The notes below the pieces were generated by a model. It did no database searches. It was not told the DNA's origin and was given only the letters and a program-made list of their open reading frames with translations. Shown here one piece after another: positions 7,509 through 15,707 of a stretch of DNA of 64,000 nucleotides. This DNA is from Micromonospora rubida (GTDB lineage Bacteria; Actinomycetota; Actinomycetes; Mycobacteriales; Micromonosporaceae). The stretch covers positions 310,001 to 374,000 of the forward strand of contig NZ_JAAALO010000006.1 of assembly GCF_009908295.1 (NCBI RefSeq), written 5' to 3'. Both the position numbers and the translations under genes were made by a program. How positions within the stretch are numbered: the stretch's first letter is position 1; every line of letters begins with the position of its first letter.

Positions 7509-9153
7509 TCAGCGGCGGCTGTCGCCGCTGCCGATCTCCTCCCGCTCGGGCCGGGACTCGACCGGCGGGTGCCCCGGCGAGACCGGCGCCTCGGCCGGCT
7601 TCTCGATCGGGTAGAAGAAGCCCCGGATGGCCGGGCCGAGGGCGCCGAGCCGGTTCATCTTCTTGGGCACCACCCAGCCGACGTACTCCAGTTCGCCGTG
7701 GCCGTCGTCGCCCGCCGCGGTGAGCGGCTGGTGGACCTCCTCGAACCGGCCGTTCGGCAGCCGCCGGATAATGCCGGTCTCCACGCCGTGGGCCAGCACC
7801 TCCCGGTCGTGCTGCTGCAGGCCCAGGCAGAGCCGGTACGTCACGTAGTACGCCAGCGGCGGAACGATACGCCAGCGGCGGAACGATCAGCAGGCCGATC
7901 CGGCCCGCCCAGGTCATCGCGTTCAGGCTGATCTGGAACTTGTCCGCGATCACGTCGTTGGCACCGGAGAGGGTCAGCACGATGTAGAACGCCACCGCCA
8001 TCGCGCCGATCGCGGTCCGCTCCGGGGCGTCCCGAGGACGCTGGAGCAGGTTGTGGATGCGGGTGTCCTTGAGCCGGCGGGCCTCCACGAACGGGTAGAG
8101 CGTGGAGAGGCCGACCAGGATGCCCGGCAGCACGACCGTGGGCCAGAACAGCGGCGGGATGACGTACCCGTCGCCGATCGGGATGTTGATCTCCCAGGCC
8201 GGCATGAGGCGGGTGGAGCCGTCGAGGAACATGACGTACCAGTCGGGCTGGCTGGCGGCCGAGACCACCCACGCCTCGTACGGGCCGAAGTACCAGATCG
8301 GGTTGATCTGGAACAGGCCACCCATCAGGGCGATCACGCCGAAGACGACCATGAAGAAGCCGCCCTGCTTCAACGCGTACCGCGGGAACATCCGCTCGCC
8401 GACCACGTTGTCGTTGGTCCGGCCGGGGCCGGGCCACTGGGTGTGCTTCTGCTTGAACACCAGGCCGAGGTGGGCGCTGATCAGCGCCACCAGCAGACCC
8501 GGGACGAGCAGCACGTGGGCGATGAAGAACCGGCTCATGATGATCTCGCCCGGGAACTCCCCGCCGAAGATCGACGAGGTGACCCAGGAGCCGATCACCG
8601 GGATCGACAGCATGATCGCGGAGGCGATCCGCAGGCCGGTGCCGGACAGGCCGTCGTCCGGCAGCGAGTAGCCGGTGAAGCCGGCCAGGAAGCCGACCCA
8701 GAACAGCAGCGAGCCGATGATCCAGTTGGTCTCCCGCGGCTTGCGGAACGCGCCGGTGAAGAAGACCCGCAGCATGTGCACGACGATCGCGGCCATGAAC
8801 AGCAGCGCCGACCAGTGGTGCATCTGCCGCATGATCAGGCCACCGCGAACATCGAACGAGATGTCCAGGCTGGAGGCGTACGCGGCCGACATCGGCGTGC
8901 CCCGCAGCGGGGCGTAGCTGCCGTTGTAGACCACCTCGGTCATCGCCGGCTCGTAGAAGAAGGTGAGGAAGACACCGGTCAGCAGCAGCACGACGAACGA
9001 GAACAGCGCGATCTCGCCGAGCAGGAACGACCAGTGGTCCGGGAAGACCTTGTTCAGCAGCTTGCGCAGCGGGGTGGAGACCTGGAGTCGCTCGTCCGCC
9101 CCCACCGCAGCCTTGCCCGGCATGGACGCCATGTCCAACTTACGACGCTTCAC
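7509..9153 (-). pseudogene. qcrB: Cytochrome bc1 complex cytochrome b subunit, frameshifted by a 19-bp duplication
   Basis: From ATG 9153 the frame encodes a normal actinobacterial QcrB for about 425 residues. The heme-ligand helices MHHWSALLFMAAIVVHML and SRFFIAHVLLVPGLLV/LISAHL are present, and the frame runs to the last membrane helix (GRIGLLIVPPLAY). A perfect 19-bp tandem duplication at 7849-7886 then shifts the frame. The true C-terminus (YVTYRLCLGLQQHDREVLAH to EEIGSGDSRR) continues in another frame to the stop at 7509. Removing one copy restores a 541-residue protein, a normal length. The shifted frame instead runs on to 6616, joining the DUF4142 gene. It is either a real mutation or an assembly error. 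The start overlaps the qcrA stop (ATGA). Confidence 0.85.
7849..7886 (-). repeat. Perfect 19-bp tandem duplication inside qcrB
   Basis: Two adjacent identical copies of TACGCCAGCGGCGGAACGA (7849-7867 and 7868-7886). Nineteen is not a multiple of three, so the second copy breaks the qcrB frame at the end of the last transmembrane helix. Confidence 0.97.
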
Positions 9154-10244
9154 GGCCGCTCCCAGAAGTCAGGCCCGACGGTCTCGGTGTAGTCCGACCG
9201 CGCCACGAAGAAGCCCTCTTCGTCGACCTCGATCGGCAACTGCGGCAGCCGCCGGCTGGCCGGGCCGAAGACCGGCCGCGCGTTGTCGGTGATCAGGAAC
9301 TGGGACTGGTGGCACGGGCAGAGCAGGCGGTTGGTCTGCTGCTCGTACAGGCTCGCCGGGCAGCCCGCGTGCGTGCAGATCTTGGAGAACGCCGCGTAGT
9401 TGCCCCACATGTAGTCGCCGTGGCTGGGCTCCGTCCGCGCGTTGGCCGCCCGGGACTGCTGGGCGTCGTCCTCGCGCAGGTGGATCAGCAGCGTCGGGGA
9501 GTCGGCGTGCTTGTTGCTCACCCCGTGCTCGATACCGGGAAAGACGGTGAGCTGGCCGCCGACGCTGACGTCGGCCGGGCGGATCGGCCGGCCGTCCTCA
9601 CGGACCAGCCGGATCTTCTTGCCCCCGGCCGGCGCGAAGCCGGTGGTGAACATCTGGTTGTTCTTGTGCGGGTTGGAGATCAGGCCACCGACCAGCGGCG
9701 CCGCGGCGACCGCAGCGACCGGAGCCAGGCCGGCCAGCAGCGAGATGCCCAGCAGCGGACGGCGCTTCACGCCCAACTCGTCGGCGAGGAAGAGCATCGT
9801 CTCGCCGGTGATCTTGCGGCTCTCCGGCGCGTCGGGGTCCACCACGTGCCGGTCCTGGATCGACACCTCCTTGGGCAGCAGCTTCTTGCCCCAGGTCAGG
9901 ATGCCGAAGCCGACGCCCAGCAGAGCCAGGCCGAGGGTGACGCCGAGCAGCGGGGTGTAGTACTTGTCCCCGCCCGAGCCCGGCTCGTACTTCCAGGGCC
10001 ACCAGATGTAGACGATCAGGAAGGCGGTCGCGGCCAGGCCGGTCAGCAGGAAGAACGAGGCGACCGTGCGGGTCAGCCGCCGCTCCGCCCGGCTGCCGGG
10101 GACGACCTGCTCCTCGTAGTGGACGATCTCGATGTCGTCCCGACGCGCGCCCTCCCGGACGATGTCGAACCGGCTCAGCCGCGGATCGTGGACGTCGAGC
10201 GGCTCCGGGCCCTGGTGGGCCTGGTGCTCGGTCTTGGTGCTCAT
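9150..10244 (-). CDS. qcrA: Cytochrome bc1 complex Rieske iron-sulfur subunit
   Basis: 364 residues. Membrane helices near residues 60-85 and 95-115 and a third near 165-190 match the three-helix actinobacterial QcrA. The [2Fe-2S] ligands are present as CTHAGC and CPCHQSQF near residues 290-315. It carries electrons from menaquinol to the diheme cytochrome c in the bc1-aa3 supercomplex. Its stop overlaps the qcrB ATG by 4 nt, and it begins 67 nt after qcrC. Confidence 0.97.
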   Translation of the reverse strand: MSTKTEHQAHQGPEPLDVHDPRLSRFDIVREGARRDDIEIVHYEEQVVPGSRAERRLTRTVASFFLLTGLAATAFLIVYIWWPWKYEPGSGGDKYYTPLLGVTLGLALLGVGFGILTWGKKLLPKEVSIQDRHVVDPDAPESRKITGETMLFLADELGVKRRPLLGISLLAGLAPVAAVAAAPLVGGLISNPHKNNQMFTTGFAPAGGKKIRLVREDGRPIRPADVSVGGQLTVFPGIEHGVSNKHADSPTLLIHLREDDAQQSRAANARTEPSHGDYMWGNYAAFSKICTHAGCPASLYEQQTNRLLCPCHQSQFLITDNARPVFGPASRRLPQLPIEVDEEGFFVARSDYTETVGPDFWERP

Positions 10245-10311
10245 GCCGTCACCTCGCTACGGGCGGTGCCGGGCTGCGGCACCACAGCGCTGAATCGAAT
10301 GATCCGCTCGG

Positions 10312-11148
10312 TCACGACTTGCCCGCGATCCACAGGCTGGCGAAGACGAGCGCGACGATGCCGACCAGGAAGATCGCCAGGCCCTCGGTGGACGGCCCGT
10401 ACCGACCGAGGTTGAAGCCACCCTGATCCTGGTCGGACTTCAGGGTGTTCTGGATGTAGGCGATGATGTCCGCCTTCTGCTCCGGGGTGATCTGGTTGTC
10501 CCCGAAGACCGGCATGTTCTGCGGGCCGCTCAGCATGGCGGCGTAGATCTGCCGGTCGGTGGCCGGGCGCAGGCTCGGCGCGTACTTGCCGGAGGACAGT
10601 GCGCCGCCGCCACCGCCGAAGGCGTGGCACTGCGAGCAGTTGATCCGGAACAACTCACCGCCGGTCGCCAGGGTGGCGCCCTCGCGCAGGTCACCCTCGG
10701 GCACCTGCGGGCCGCCGCCGAGCCCCTGGACGTACTGGCCGAGCTGGCGGACCTCCTCGTCGGTGAACACCGGCGGCTTGCGCATGGCCTGCGCCTCCTG
10801 GCGGACCATCGGCATGCGGCCGGAGCTGACCTGGAACTCGACCGAGGCCGCACCGACCCCGACCAGGCTCGGGCCGCGATCCTCGACGCCCTGCGCGTTG
10901 CGACCGTGGCAGGACACGCAGCTCACGTCGAACAGCGCCTTGCCCTCGGCGGCGGCGCCGGTGATCGGCGGGTTTTCCTGCGCCTGCACGCCGGGGGCGA
11001 AGACGGTGTAGGCGCCGCCGGCCAGCGTCAGCGCGGCGATCAGCCGGAACGTGGCGCCCAGCCGGCGACGGCCCCTGCTGCGCGCCGCGGGCCGCTCGCC
11101 GCGCAGCCGCGCGAGCAGACCGCGTCGGCGGTCGTTGTCAGAAGTCAT
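10312..11148 (-). CDS. qcrC: Cytochrome bc1 complex diheme cytochrome c subunit
   Basis: 278 residues. An N-terminal Arg-rich segment and hydrophobic signal-anchor (LIAALTLAGGAYTVFAPG) precede two c-type heme domains with CVSCH and CSQCH motifs. A C-terminal membrane helix (LAIFLVGIVALVFASLWIAG) anchors it. Two covalent hemes replace a soluble cytochrome c and link bc1 directly to the aa3 oxidase, as in other actinobacteria. First gene of qcrC-qcrA-qcrB, downstream of ctaE on the same strand. Confidence 0.97.
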   Translation of the reverse strand: MTSDNDRRRGLLARLRGERPAARSRGRRRLGATFRLIAALTLAGGAYTVFAPGVQAQENPPITGAAAEGKALFDVSCVSCHGRNAQGVEDRGPSLVGVGAASVEFQVSSGRMPMVRQEAQAMRKPPVFTDEEVRQLGQYVQGLGGGPQVPEGDLREGATLATGGELFRINCSQCHAFGGGGGALSSGKYAPSLRPATDRQIYAAMLSGPQNMPVFGDNQITPEQKADIIAYIQNTLKSDQDQGGFNLGRYGPSTEGLAIFLVGIVALVFASLWIAGKS

Positions 11149-11221
11149 GACCTGTGTCCTTAACCGGTGGGACCTTGTCTCAGGGGACGGGGCAGCGGCG
11201 CGGTTCGTGACGCCGCCATGA

Positions 11222-11821
11222 TCACTGAAGCCAGTAGATCATGGCGTAGAGGCCGATCCACACGACGTCGACGAAGTGCCAGTAGTACGACACGACGATC
11301 GCCGACGTGGCCTGGGCCGGGGTGAACCGGCCCATGGTCGTGCGGACCATGAAGATGATGAAGGCGATCAGACCGCCGGTCACGTGCAGGCCGTGGAACC
11401 CGGTGGTCAGATAGAACATCGACCCGTACCCGTCCCCGTTGATCTTCACGCCCTCGTGGACCAGGGTCCGGTACTCGTTCACCTGACCGAGCACGAAGAT
11501 CAGACCCATCACGAAGGTGATCGTGAACCAACGCCGGAGGGCGTGGACGTCACCCTTCTCGGCGGCGAACACACCGAGCTGGCAGGTCACCGAGGACAAC
11601 ACCAGGATCACCGTGAAGGTGGTCGCGTACGGGATGTTGAGGTGCTCGGTGTGCTTCTCCCACTGCTCAGGCGCCGCCGCGCGGATGGAGAAGTACATCG
11701 CGAACAACGCCGCGAAGAACATGAGTTCACTGGAGAGCCACACGATCGTCCCGACACTGACCATGTTCGGCCGTGTCAGAGAGTGGATCCGGCTCTTGTC
11801 AATGGCTGGGGCCGCAGTCAC
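11222..11821 (-). CDS. ctaE: Cytochrome c oxidase (aa3) subunit III
   Basis: 199 residues from GTG 11821 (TAAPAIDKSRIHSLTRPN); an ATG 24 nt upstream (11845) is in frame and is the alternative start. Five hydrophobic helices follow, with family sequences MVSVGTIVWLSSELMFFAAL and TTGFHGLHVTGGLIAFIIF, and the protein ends FVDVVWIGLYAMIYWLQ. The length fits the short actinobacterial CtaE. It lies upstream of qcrCAB in the same direction and is probably co-transcribed. It is divergent from the CtaG-like gene. Confidence 0.95.
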   Translation of the reverse strand: MTAAPAIDKSRIHSLTRPNMVSVGTIVWLSSELMFFAALFAMYFSIRAAAPEQWEKHTEHLNIPYATTFTVILVLSSVTCQLGVFAAEKGDVHALRRWFTITFVMGLIFVLGQVNEYRTLVHEGVKINGDGYGSMFYLTTGFHGLHVTGGLIAFIIFMVRTTMGRFTPAQATSAIVVSYYWHFVDVVWIGLYAMIYWLQ

Positions 11822-11929
11822 GCGGTCATTATTGCCCCTGACCACGGCCGGCGATCAGCGGGGGGGCAAACCGGTGGCACAGGTGGCCCGATCGTGGAGG
11901 TCCGGTTCGCCTGGCCTAGCCTGAAAAGC

Positions 11930-12907
11930 GTGCTGCACGTCGATTCGATCTTCACCGCCACCTCGGCGGTCGCCGCACCGCAGGCCGTCGCGGCCGGCGG
12001 CGACCCGCTTCCGCCGCCGTTCACCGTGGCCCGGGTGTTCACCGAGACCCGGCTGGACAGCTGGCTGGCCCTCGGGCTGGTGCTCGCCGCCGGGCTGTAC
12101 CTCTACGGGGTGCACCGGCTCCGGCTACGCGGGGACCGCTGGCCGGTGGCCCGTACGGTGTTCTTCCTCGGCCCGGGCCTCGGCGGGATCGCCGCGGTCA
12201 CGGTCAGCGGCCTGCACGCGTACGACACCGCGATGCTCTCGGTGCACATGGTGCAGCACATGGTGCTGTCGATGGTCTCGCCCATCTTCCTGGCCCTCGG
12301 CGCCCCGATCACCCTGGCCCTGCGCACCCTGCCGGTCCGGCCGCGCAAGCGGCTGCTGGCGATCGTGCACAGCCGGATCGCCCGGATCTACAGCTTCCCG
12401 CTGGTGGCGTTCGCCATCTTCGTGGTGAACCCCTTCGCGCTCTACTTCACCGACCTGTACGGCTACACCCTCGAACACGCCTGGGCGCACGAGCTGGTGC
12501 ACGCGCACTTCATCATGACCGGCTGCGTGTTCTTCTGGCCGCTGCTCGGGCTGGACCCGCTGCCCGGCCGGTGGCCGTACCCGGGTCGGGCGCTGCTCAT
12601 GGTGCTGTCGGTGCCGTTCCACACCGTGCTCGGGCTCACGATCATGCAGAGCACCACGCTCTTCGGCGGCGACTGGTACCCGTCGCTCGGCCTGACCTGG
12701 TCGAACCCCTGGGACGACCAGGTGGTCGCCGGCGGGGTCCTGTGGGCCGGCGGCGAGTTCGTCAGTGTGACGATGCTCGCGGTGCTGGTGGTGCAGTGGA
12801 TCCGCCAGTCCGAGCGGGAGGCCCGCCGGCTCGACCGCGAGCTGGACCGCCAGGAGGCCCGCCAGCGCGCCGCGGAGGCGGCGGGAACAGCGGAAACAAC
12901 CTCCTGA
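11930..12907 (+). CDS. Cytochrome c oxidase assembly protein, CtaG (caa3-type) family
   Basis: 325 residues from GTG 11930, where TAGCCT (11917-11922) ends 7 nt upstream, fitting a leaderless transcript. About seven hydrophobic helices are visible, with His-rich family motifs HMVQHMVLSMVSPIF and ELVHAHFIMTGCVFFWPL. The C-terminus is a charged Arg/Glu tail. The family delivers copper to heme-copper oxidase during assembly; placement opposite ctaE and near ctaCF agrees. The frame is open far upstream but that part is antisense to ctaE. Confidence 0.9.
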   Translation: MLHVDSIFTATSAVAAPQAVAAGGDPLPPPFTVARVFTETRLDSWLALGLVLAAGLYLYGVHRLRLRGDRWPVARTVFFLGPGLGGIAAVTVSGLHAYDTAMLSVHMVQHMVLSMVSPIFLALGAPITLALRTLPVRPRKRLLAIVHSRIARIYSFPLVAFAIFVVNPFALYFTDLYGYTLEHAWAHELVHAHFIMTGCVFFWPLLGLDPLPGRWPYPGRALLMVLSVPFHTVLGLTIMQSTTLFGGDWYPSLGLTWSNPWDDQVVAGGVLWAGGEFVSVTMLAVLVVQWIRQSEREARRLDRELDRQEARQRAAEAAGTAETTS

Positions 12908-13012
12908 CCTGCCCTTTCGGGTACGCCGACCGCGCCGAGTGGGCGCAAGGTCGACCGGCCGGCGGCGGCGGGTACGATCAGCGGGCAGCTACGAGGTGGG
13001 AGCCAGCCAGCG

Positions 13013-13408
13013 ATGAGCGATCGTCTTTGCACCGTCCTGCTCTACAGCGACGACCCGCAGGTCCGTGACCGGATGCGGCTGGCCGTCGGCACCCGGCCCG
13101 CCCCCGGGCTGCAGGTCGAGTTCGTCGACGCGTCCGACTACGCCGGGTGCATCCGGCTGGTCGACGAGTACGAGATCGACCTGATGCTGCTCGACGGCGA
13201 GGCGAGCCCCGGCGGGGGCCTCGGCATCGCCCGGCAGATCAAGGACGACCGGGACGACGCCCCCCCGACCTGCCTGGTGATCGCCCGCGCCGCCGACCGC
13301 TGGCTGGCCGCGTACGCCGAGGTCGACGCCACCCTGGTGCACCCGCTCGACCCGGTGACCACCGGCACCACCGTGGCCGAGCTGCTGCGCAGCCACGCCC
13401 CGGCCTGA
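13013..13408 (+). CDS. Single-domain response-regulator receiver-like protein
   Basis: 131 residues resembling a lone receiver domain. An acidic pair (LYSDDPQVRDRM) sits at the N-terminus and a possible phosphoacceptor in IDLMLLDGEASPGGG near residue 64. The region where receivers have their conserved lysine reads LVHPLDPVTTG, so signalling may be degenerate. No output domain or kinase gene is adjacent. A ribosome-binding-like GAGGTGGGAG and a TACGAT lie upstream. Same orientation as trpD, 145 nt further on. Confidence 0.75.
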   Translation: MSDRLCTVLLYSDDPQVRDRMRLAVGTRPAPGLQVEFVDASDYAGCIRLVDEYEIDLMLLDGEASPGGGLGIARQIKDDRDDAPPTCLVIARAADRWLAAYAEVDATLVHPLDPVTTGTTVAELLRSHAPA

Positions 13409-13471
13409 CCCACACCACGCCCCGGCCTGAGCCACCGCGCCCCAGGCCTGATCCACTGCGGCCCGGCGCCA
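13393..13471 (+). repeat. Degenerate ~21-bp tandem repeat starting at the receiver-gene stop codon
   Basis: Three units of about 20-21 bp (CCACGCCCCGGCCTGACCCA and variants) and a partial fourth. The TGA of the first unit is the gene's own stop, and TGA recurs in the next two units. Confidence 0.75.
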
Positions 13472-13553
13472 CCGGCGACGCCCGGCCCGACGCGCCGGCC
13501 CACACCGGTCACCACCCGTCCCCGCACCCCCACGCCCGATCGGGAGGCCCGCC

Positions 13554-14600
13554 ATGGGCGAACGGACCTGGCCGCACCTGATCTCCGTGCTGCTGCGCGG
13601 CGAGGAACTCTCCACCGCGGACACCGCCTGGGCGATGGGCGAGATCATGGCCGGGTCGGCGGGTTCAGCGCAGATCGCCGGCTTCGCCGTCGCGCTGCGG
13701 GCCAAGGGCGAGACCCCGGCCGAGCTGGCCGGACTGGTCGAGGCGATGCTCGGCGAGGCGATTCCCGTCAAGCTGCCGGAGGAGCTGCGGACGTCCGCGC
13801 TCGACGTGGTCGGCACCGGCGGTGACCTCGCCCACACCGTGAACATCTCCACCATGGCCGCCCTCGTGGTGGCCGGCGCCGGGGCCCGGGTGGTCAAGCA
13901 CGGCAACCGGGCCGCCTCGTCCCTGTGCGGCACCGCCGACCTGCTGGAGTTCCTGGGCCTGCCGCTGGACCTGTCCCCCGAGGGGGTGGCCCGGTGCGTG
14001 GCCGAGGCCGGCATCGGCTTCTGCTTCTCCGGCCGCTTCCACCCGGGCATGCGGCACGCCGGCCCGACCCGGCGTGAGCTGGGCGTGCCCACCTTCTTCA
14101 ACTTCCTCGGCCCGCTGACCAACCCGGCCCGGCCCCGGGCCGGCGCGGTCGGCTGCTTCGACCTGCGGATGGCGCCGGTGATGGCCGCCGTCTTCGCCGG
14201 TCGGGGCGACTCGGTGCTGGTGCTGCGGGGCGAGGACGGCCTCGACGAGTTCACCACCGCCGCGCCCGCCCGGGTCTGGGTGGCCCAGGCAGGCACCGTC
14301 AGGGAGACCCTGGTGGACGCCACCGACCTCGGGGTGCCCCGGTCCACCCTCGCCGACCTGCGGGGCGGTGACGCGGCGTACAACGCCGGCGTGGCCCGGC
14401 GGCTGCTGGCCGGCGAGACCGGCCCGGTGCGGGACGCGGTGCTCGTCAACGCCGCCGCCGCGCTGGCCACCCAGGGCCCGCTCGACGGCGACCTGGTCGA
14501 GGCGCTGCGCGCCGGGATGGCCCGGGCCGCCGAGTCGATCGACTCCGGCGCCGCCGCCGCCTCGCTGGACCGCTGGATCGAGATCGCCCGCTCCGCCTGA
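13554..14600 (+). CDS. trpD: Anthranilate phosphoribosyltransferase
   Basis: 348 residues. Catalyses transfer of phosphoribose from PRPP to anthranilate in tryptophan synthesis. Signatures are the PRPP loop DVVGTGGDLAHTVNIST and KHGNRAASSLCGTADLLE, then FFNFLGPLTNPARP. Length is normal. GGGAGG 6 nt before the ATG supports the start. It stands apart from other trp genes, as trpD does beside ctaE in mycobacteria. Confidence 0.97.
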   Translation: MGERTWPHLISVLLRGEELSTADTAWAMGEIMAGSAGSAQIAGFAVALRAKGETPAELAGLVEAMLGEAIPVKLPEELRTSALDVVGTGGDLAHTVNISTMAALVVAGAGARVVKHGNRAASSLCGTADLLEFLGLPLDLSPEGVARCVAEAGIGFCFSGRFHPGMRHAGPTRRELGVPTFFNFLGPLTNPARPRAGAVGCFDLRMAPVMAAVFAGRGDSVLVLRGEDGLDEFTTAAPARVWVAQAGTVRETLVDATDLGVPRSTLADLRGGDAAYNAGVARRLLAGETGPVRDAVLVNAAAALATQGPLDGDLVEALRAGMARAAESIDSGAAAASLDRWIEIARSA

Positions 14601-14653
14601 CCGGCGGCGGCCTCACGGCCGAGGCACCGGCGGACGTGTCGGACCTCCGTGGG

Positions 14654-14671
14654 AAACTACATCCGAGTAGT
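14654..14671. promoter_or_regulatory. Dyad operator-like site AACTAC-N6-GTAGTT
   Basis: A perfect 6+6 dyad in an AT-rich island (flanks GGAA and TTCC extend it) lies between trpD and the small zinc-ribbon gene. It resembles CopY/BlaI-type operators built on ACTAC/GTAGT half-sites; that assignment is inference. No regulator gene is adjacent. Confidence 0.35.
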
Positions 14672-14830
14672 TTTCCGATGCCCGTTCCGGCTCGACCGCC
14701 GGTCGGGCCGCCGGCCACCACGTCGGCACGCGCCGGCCACCAGGCCGGCCGACGTCCCCGTGAGTCCCCGGTCAGCCGCCCGACGGCACCGCGCGACCAC
14801 GACGGCGTCCAGCAACGAGAGGAGACGCCC

Positions 14831-15034
14831 GTGTCGGACCGCGAGCTCTACTGCGACACCTGCGAGGGCGTACAGCCGTTCGAGGCTCCACCGTGCGCGG
14901 ACGGCCACGGAGCCGACTGCCCGGAGCTGGCCTGCACCGGCTGCGGCGCGGCCGTGATGGTCGGCACGTTCGCCTTCCCGGCCACCCAGCCCGCCGGCCG
15001 CCGTCACCGCGCACCCCGTCACCGCGCGGCCTGA
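14831..15034 (+). CDS. Small CxxC zinc-ribbon-like conserved protein
   Basis: 67 residues from GTG 14831 with GAGGAG about 6-8 nt upstream. Cys residues pair as YCDTCEGV and LACTGCGAAVMVG, with CADGHGADCPE between, suggesting one zinc ribbon. The last 15 residues (RRHRAPRHRAA) are encoded by the first unit of a 45-bp tandem repeat that also supplies the stop codon. Function unknown; similar short proteins are common in actinobacteria. The frame is open up to 14636 but without a good start. Confidence 0.7.
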   Translation: MSDRELYCDTCEGVQPFEAPPCADGHGADCPELACTGCGAAVMVGTFAFPATQPAGRRHRAPRHRAA

Positions 15035-15169
15035 CCCGCACGCCCCCGTCACCGCGCGCCCCGCCACCGCGTGGCCTGACCGGCACAATCCCGTCACTGC
15101 GCACCCCGCCGTCGCGTGGGCCTGACCGGGCACGGCCCGCCATCGCGCGCCCCGCCATCGGCGTCAGCG
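15001..15169 (+). repeat. Degenerate ~45-bp tandem repeat, 3.7 units, overlapping a gene 3' end
   Basis: Units at 15001-15044, 15045-15089, 15090-15135 and a partial one to 15169. Each contains CCGTCACCGCGC, CGCGTGGCCTGACC or close variants. The first unit encodes the end and stop of the zinc-ribbon gene. Confidence 0.85.
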
Positions 15170-15215
15170 TGCCACCTGACCTGCGCGCACCCCGCCGGGG
15201 CGGGGGCGGACGCAC

Positions 15216-15252
15216 GGAAGCCCGCGCCCCCCGAAGGGGTCCGCGGGCTTCC
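15216..15252 (-). terminator. Hairpin terminator of the ctaC-ctaF operon
   Basis: 11-bp arms GGAAGCCCGCG and CGCGGGCTTCC, plus an inner CCCC/GGGG stem, lie 20 nt beyond the ctaF stop. No T-run follows. Confidence 0.7.
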
Positions 15253-15271
15253 GGAAGTGCCGGGTCGCCGG

Positions 15272-15697
15272 TCAGTGCTCGGCGGTGCGCCGGGTGCCGG
15301 TGTAGTACTCGAAGAGCAGGCCGCAGGCGGCGAAGATGACCAACACCAGGCCCAGGCCGACCAGCCAGAACTGCCAGAACACCAGGCCGAGACCGGCGAT
15401 CGCGGCGGACAGCGCCAGACCGAACGGCCAGTAGCTGCCCGGGCTGAAGAAGCCGATCTCGCCCGCGCCGTCGACGATCTCGCCGTCCGGCCGGTCCTCC
15501 GGCCGCAGGTCGATGCGGCGCGAGACGAACCAGAAGAAGCCACCGCACATCGTGCAGAGCAGGAACGACAGCAGCAGTGCGACGGTGCCGATCCACTCGA
15601 CACGTCCGTCGGCGCCGTGCGTCCAGACACCGTAGAGGACCGTCACGCCGAAGAGGAACCCGGCGATGACCAGGAAGATACGCCACTCGGTCTTCAT
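15272..15697 (-). CDS. ctaF: Cytochrome c oxidase subunit IV (actinobacterial CtaF)
   Basis: 141 residues with four hydrophobic helices (FLVIAGFLFGVTVLYGVW, ALLLSFLLCTMCGGFFWFV and two near 90-135). FFSPGSYWPFG between helices two and three is the family hallmark. It is an accessory subunit of aa3 oxidase. It starts 10 nt after ctaC and has no own promoter visible. The longer frame from 15805 overlaps ctaC and was rejected. Confidence 0.95.
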   Translation of the reverse strand: MKTEWRIFLVIAGFLFGVTVLYGVWTHGADGRVEWIGTVALLLSFLLCTMCGGFFWFVSRRIDLRPEDRPDGEIVDGAGEIGFFSPGSYWPFGLALSAAIAGLGLVFWQFWLVGLGLVLVIFAACGLLFEYYTGTRRTAEH

Positions 15698-15707
15698 GCC
15701 CGCTCCC

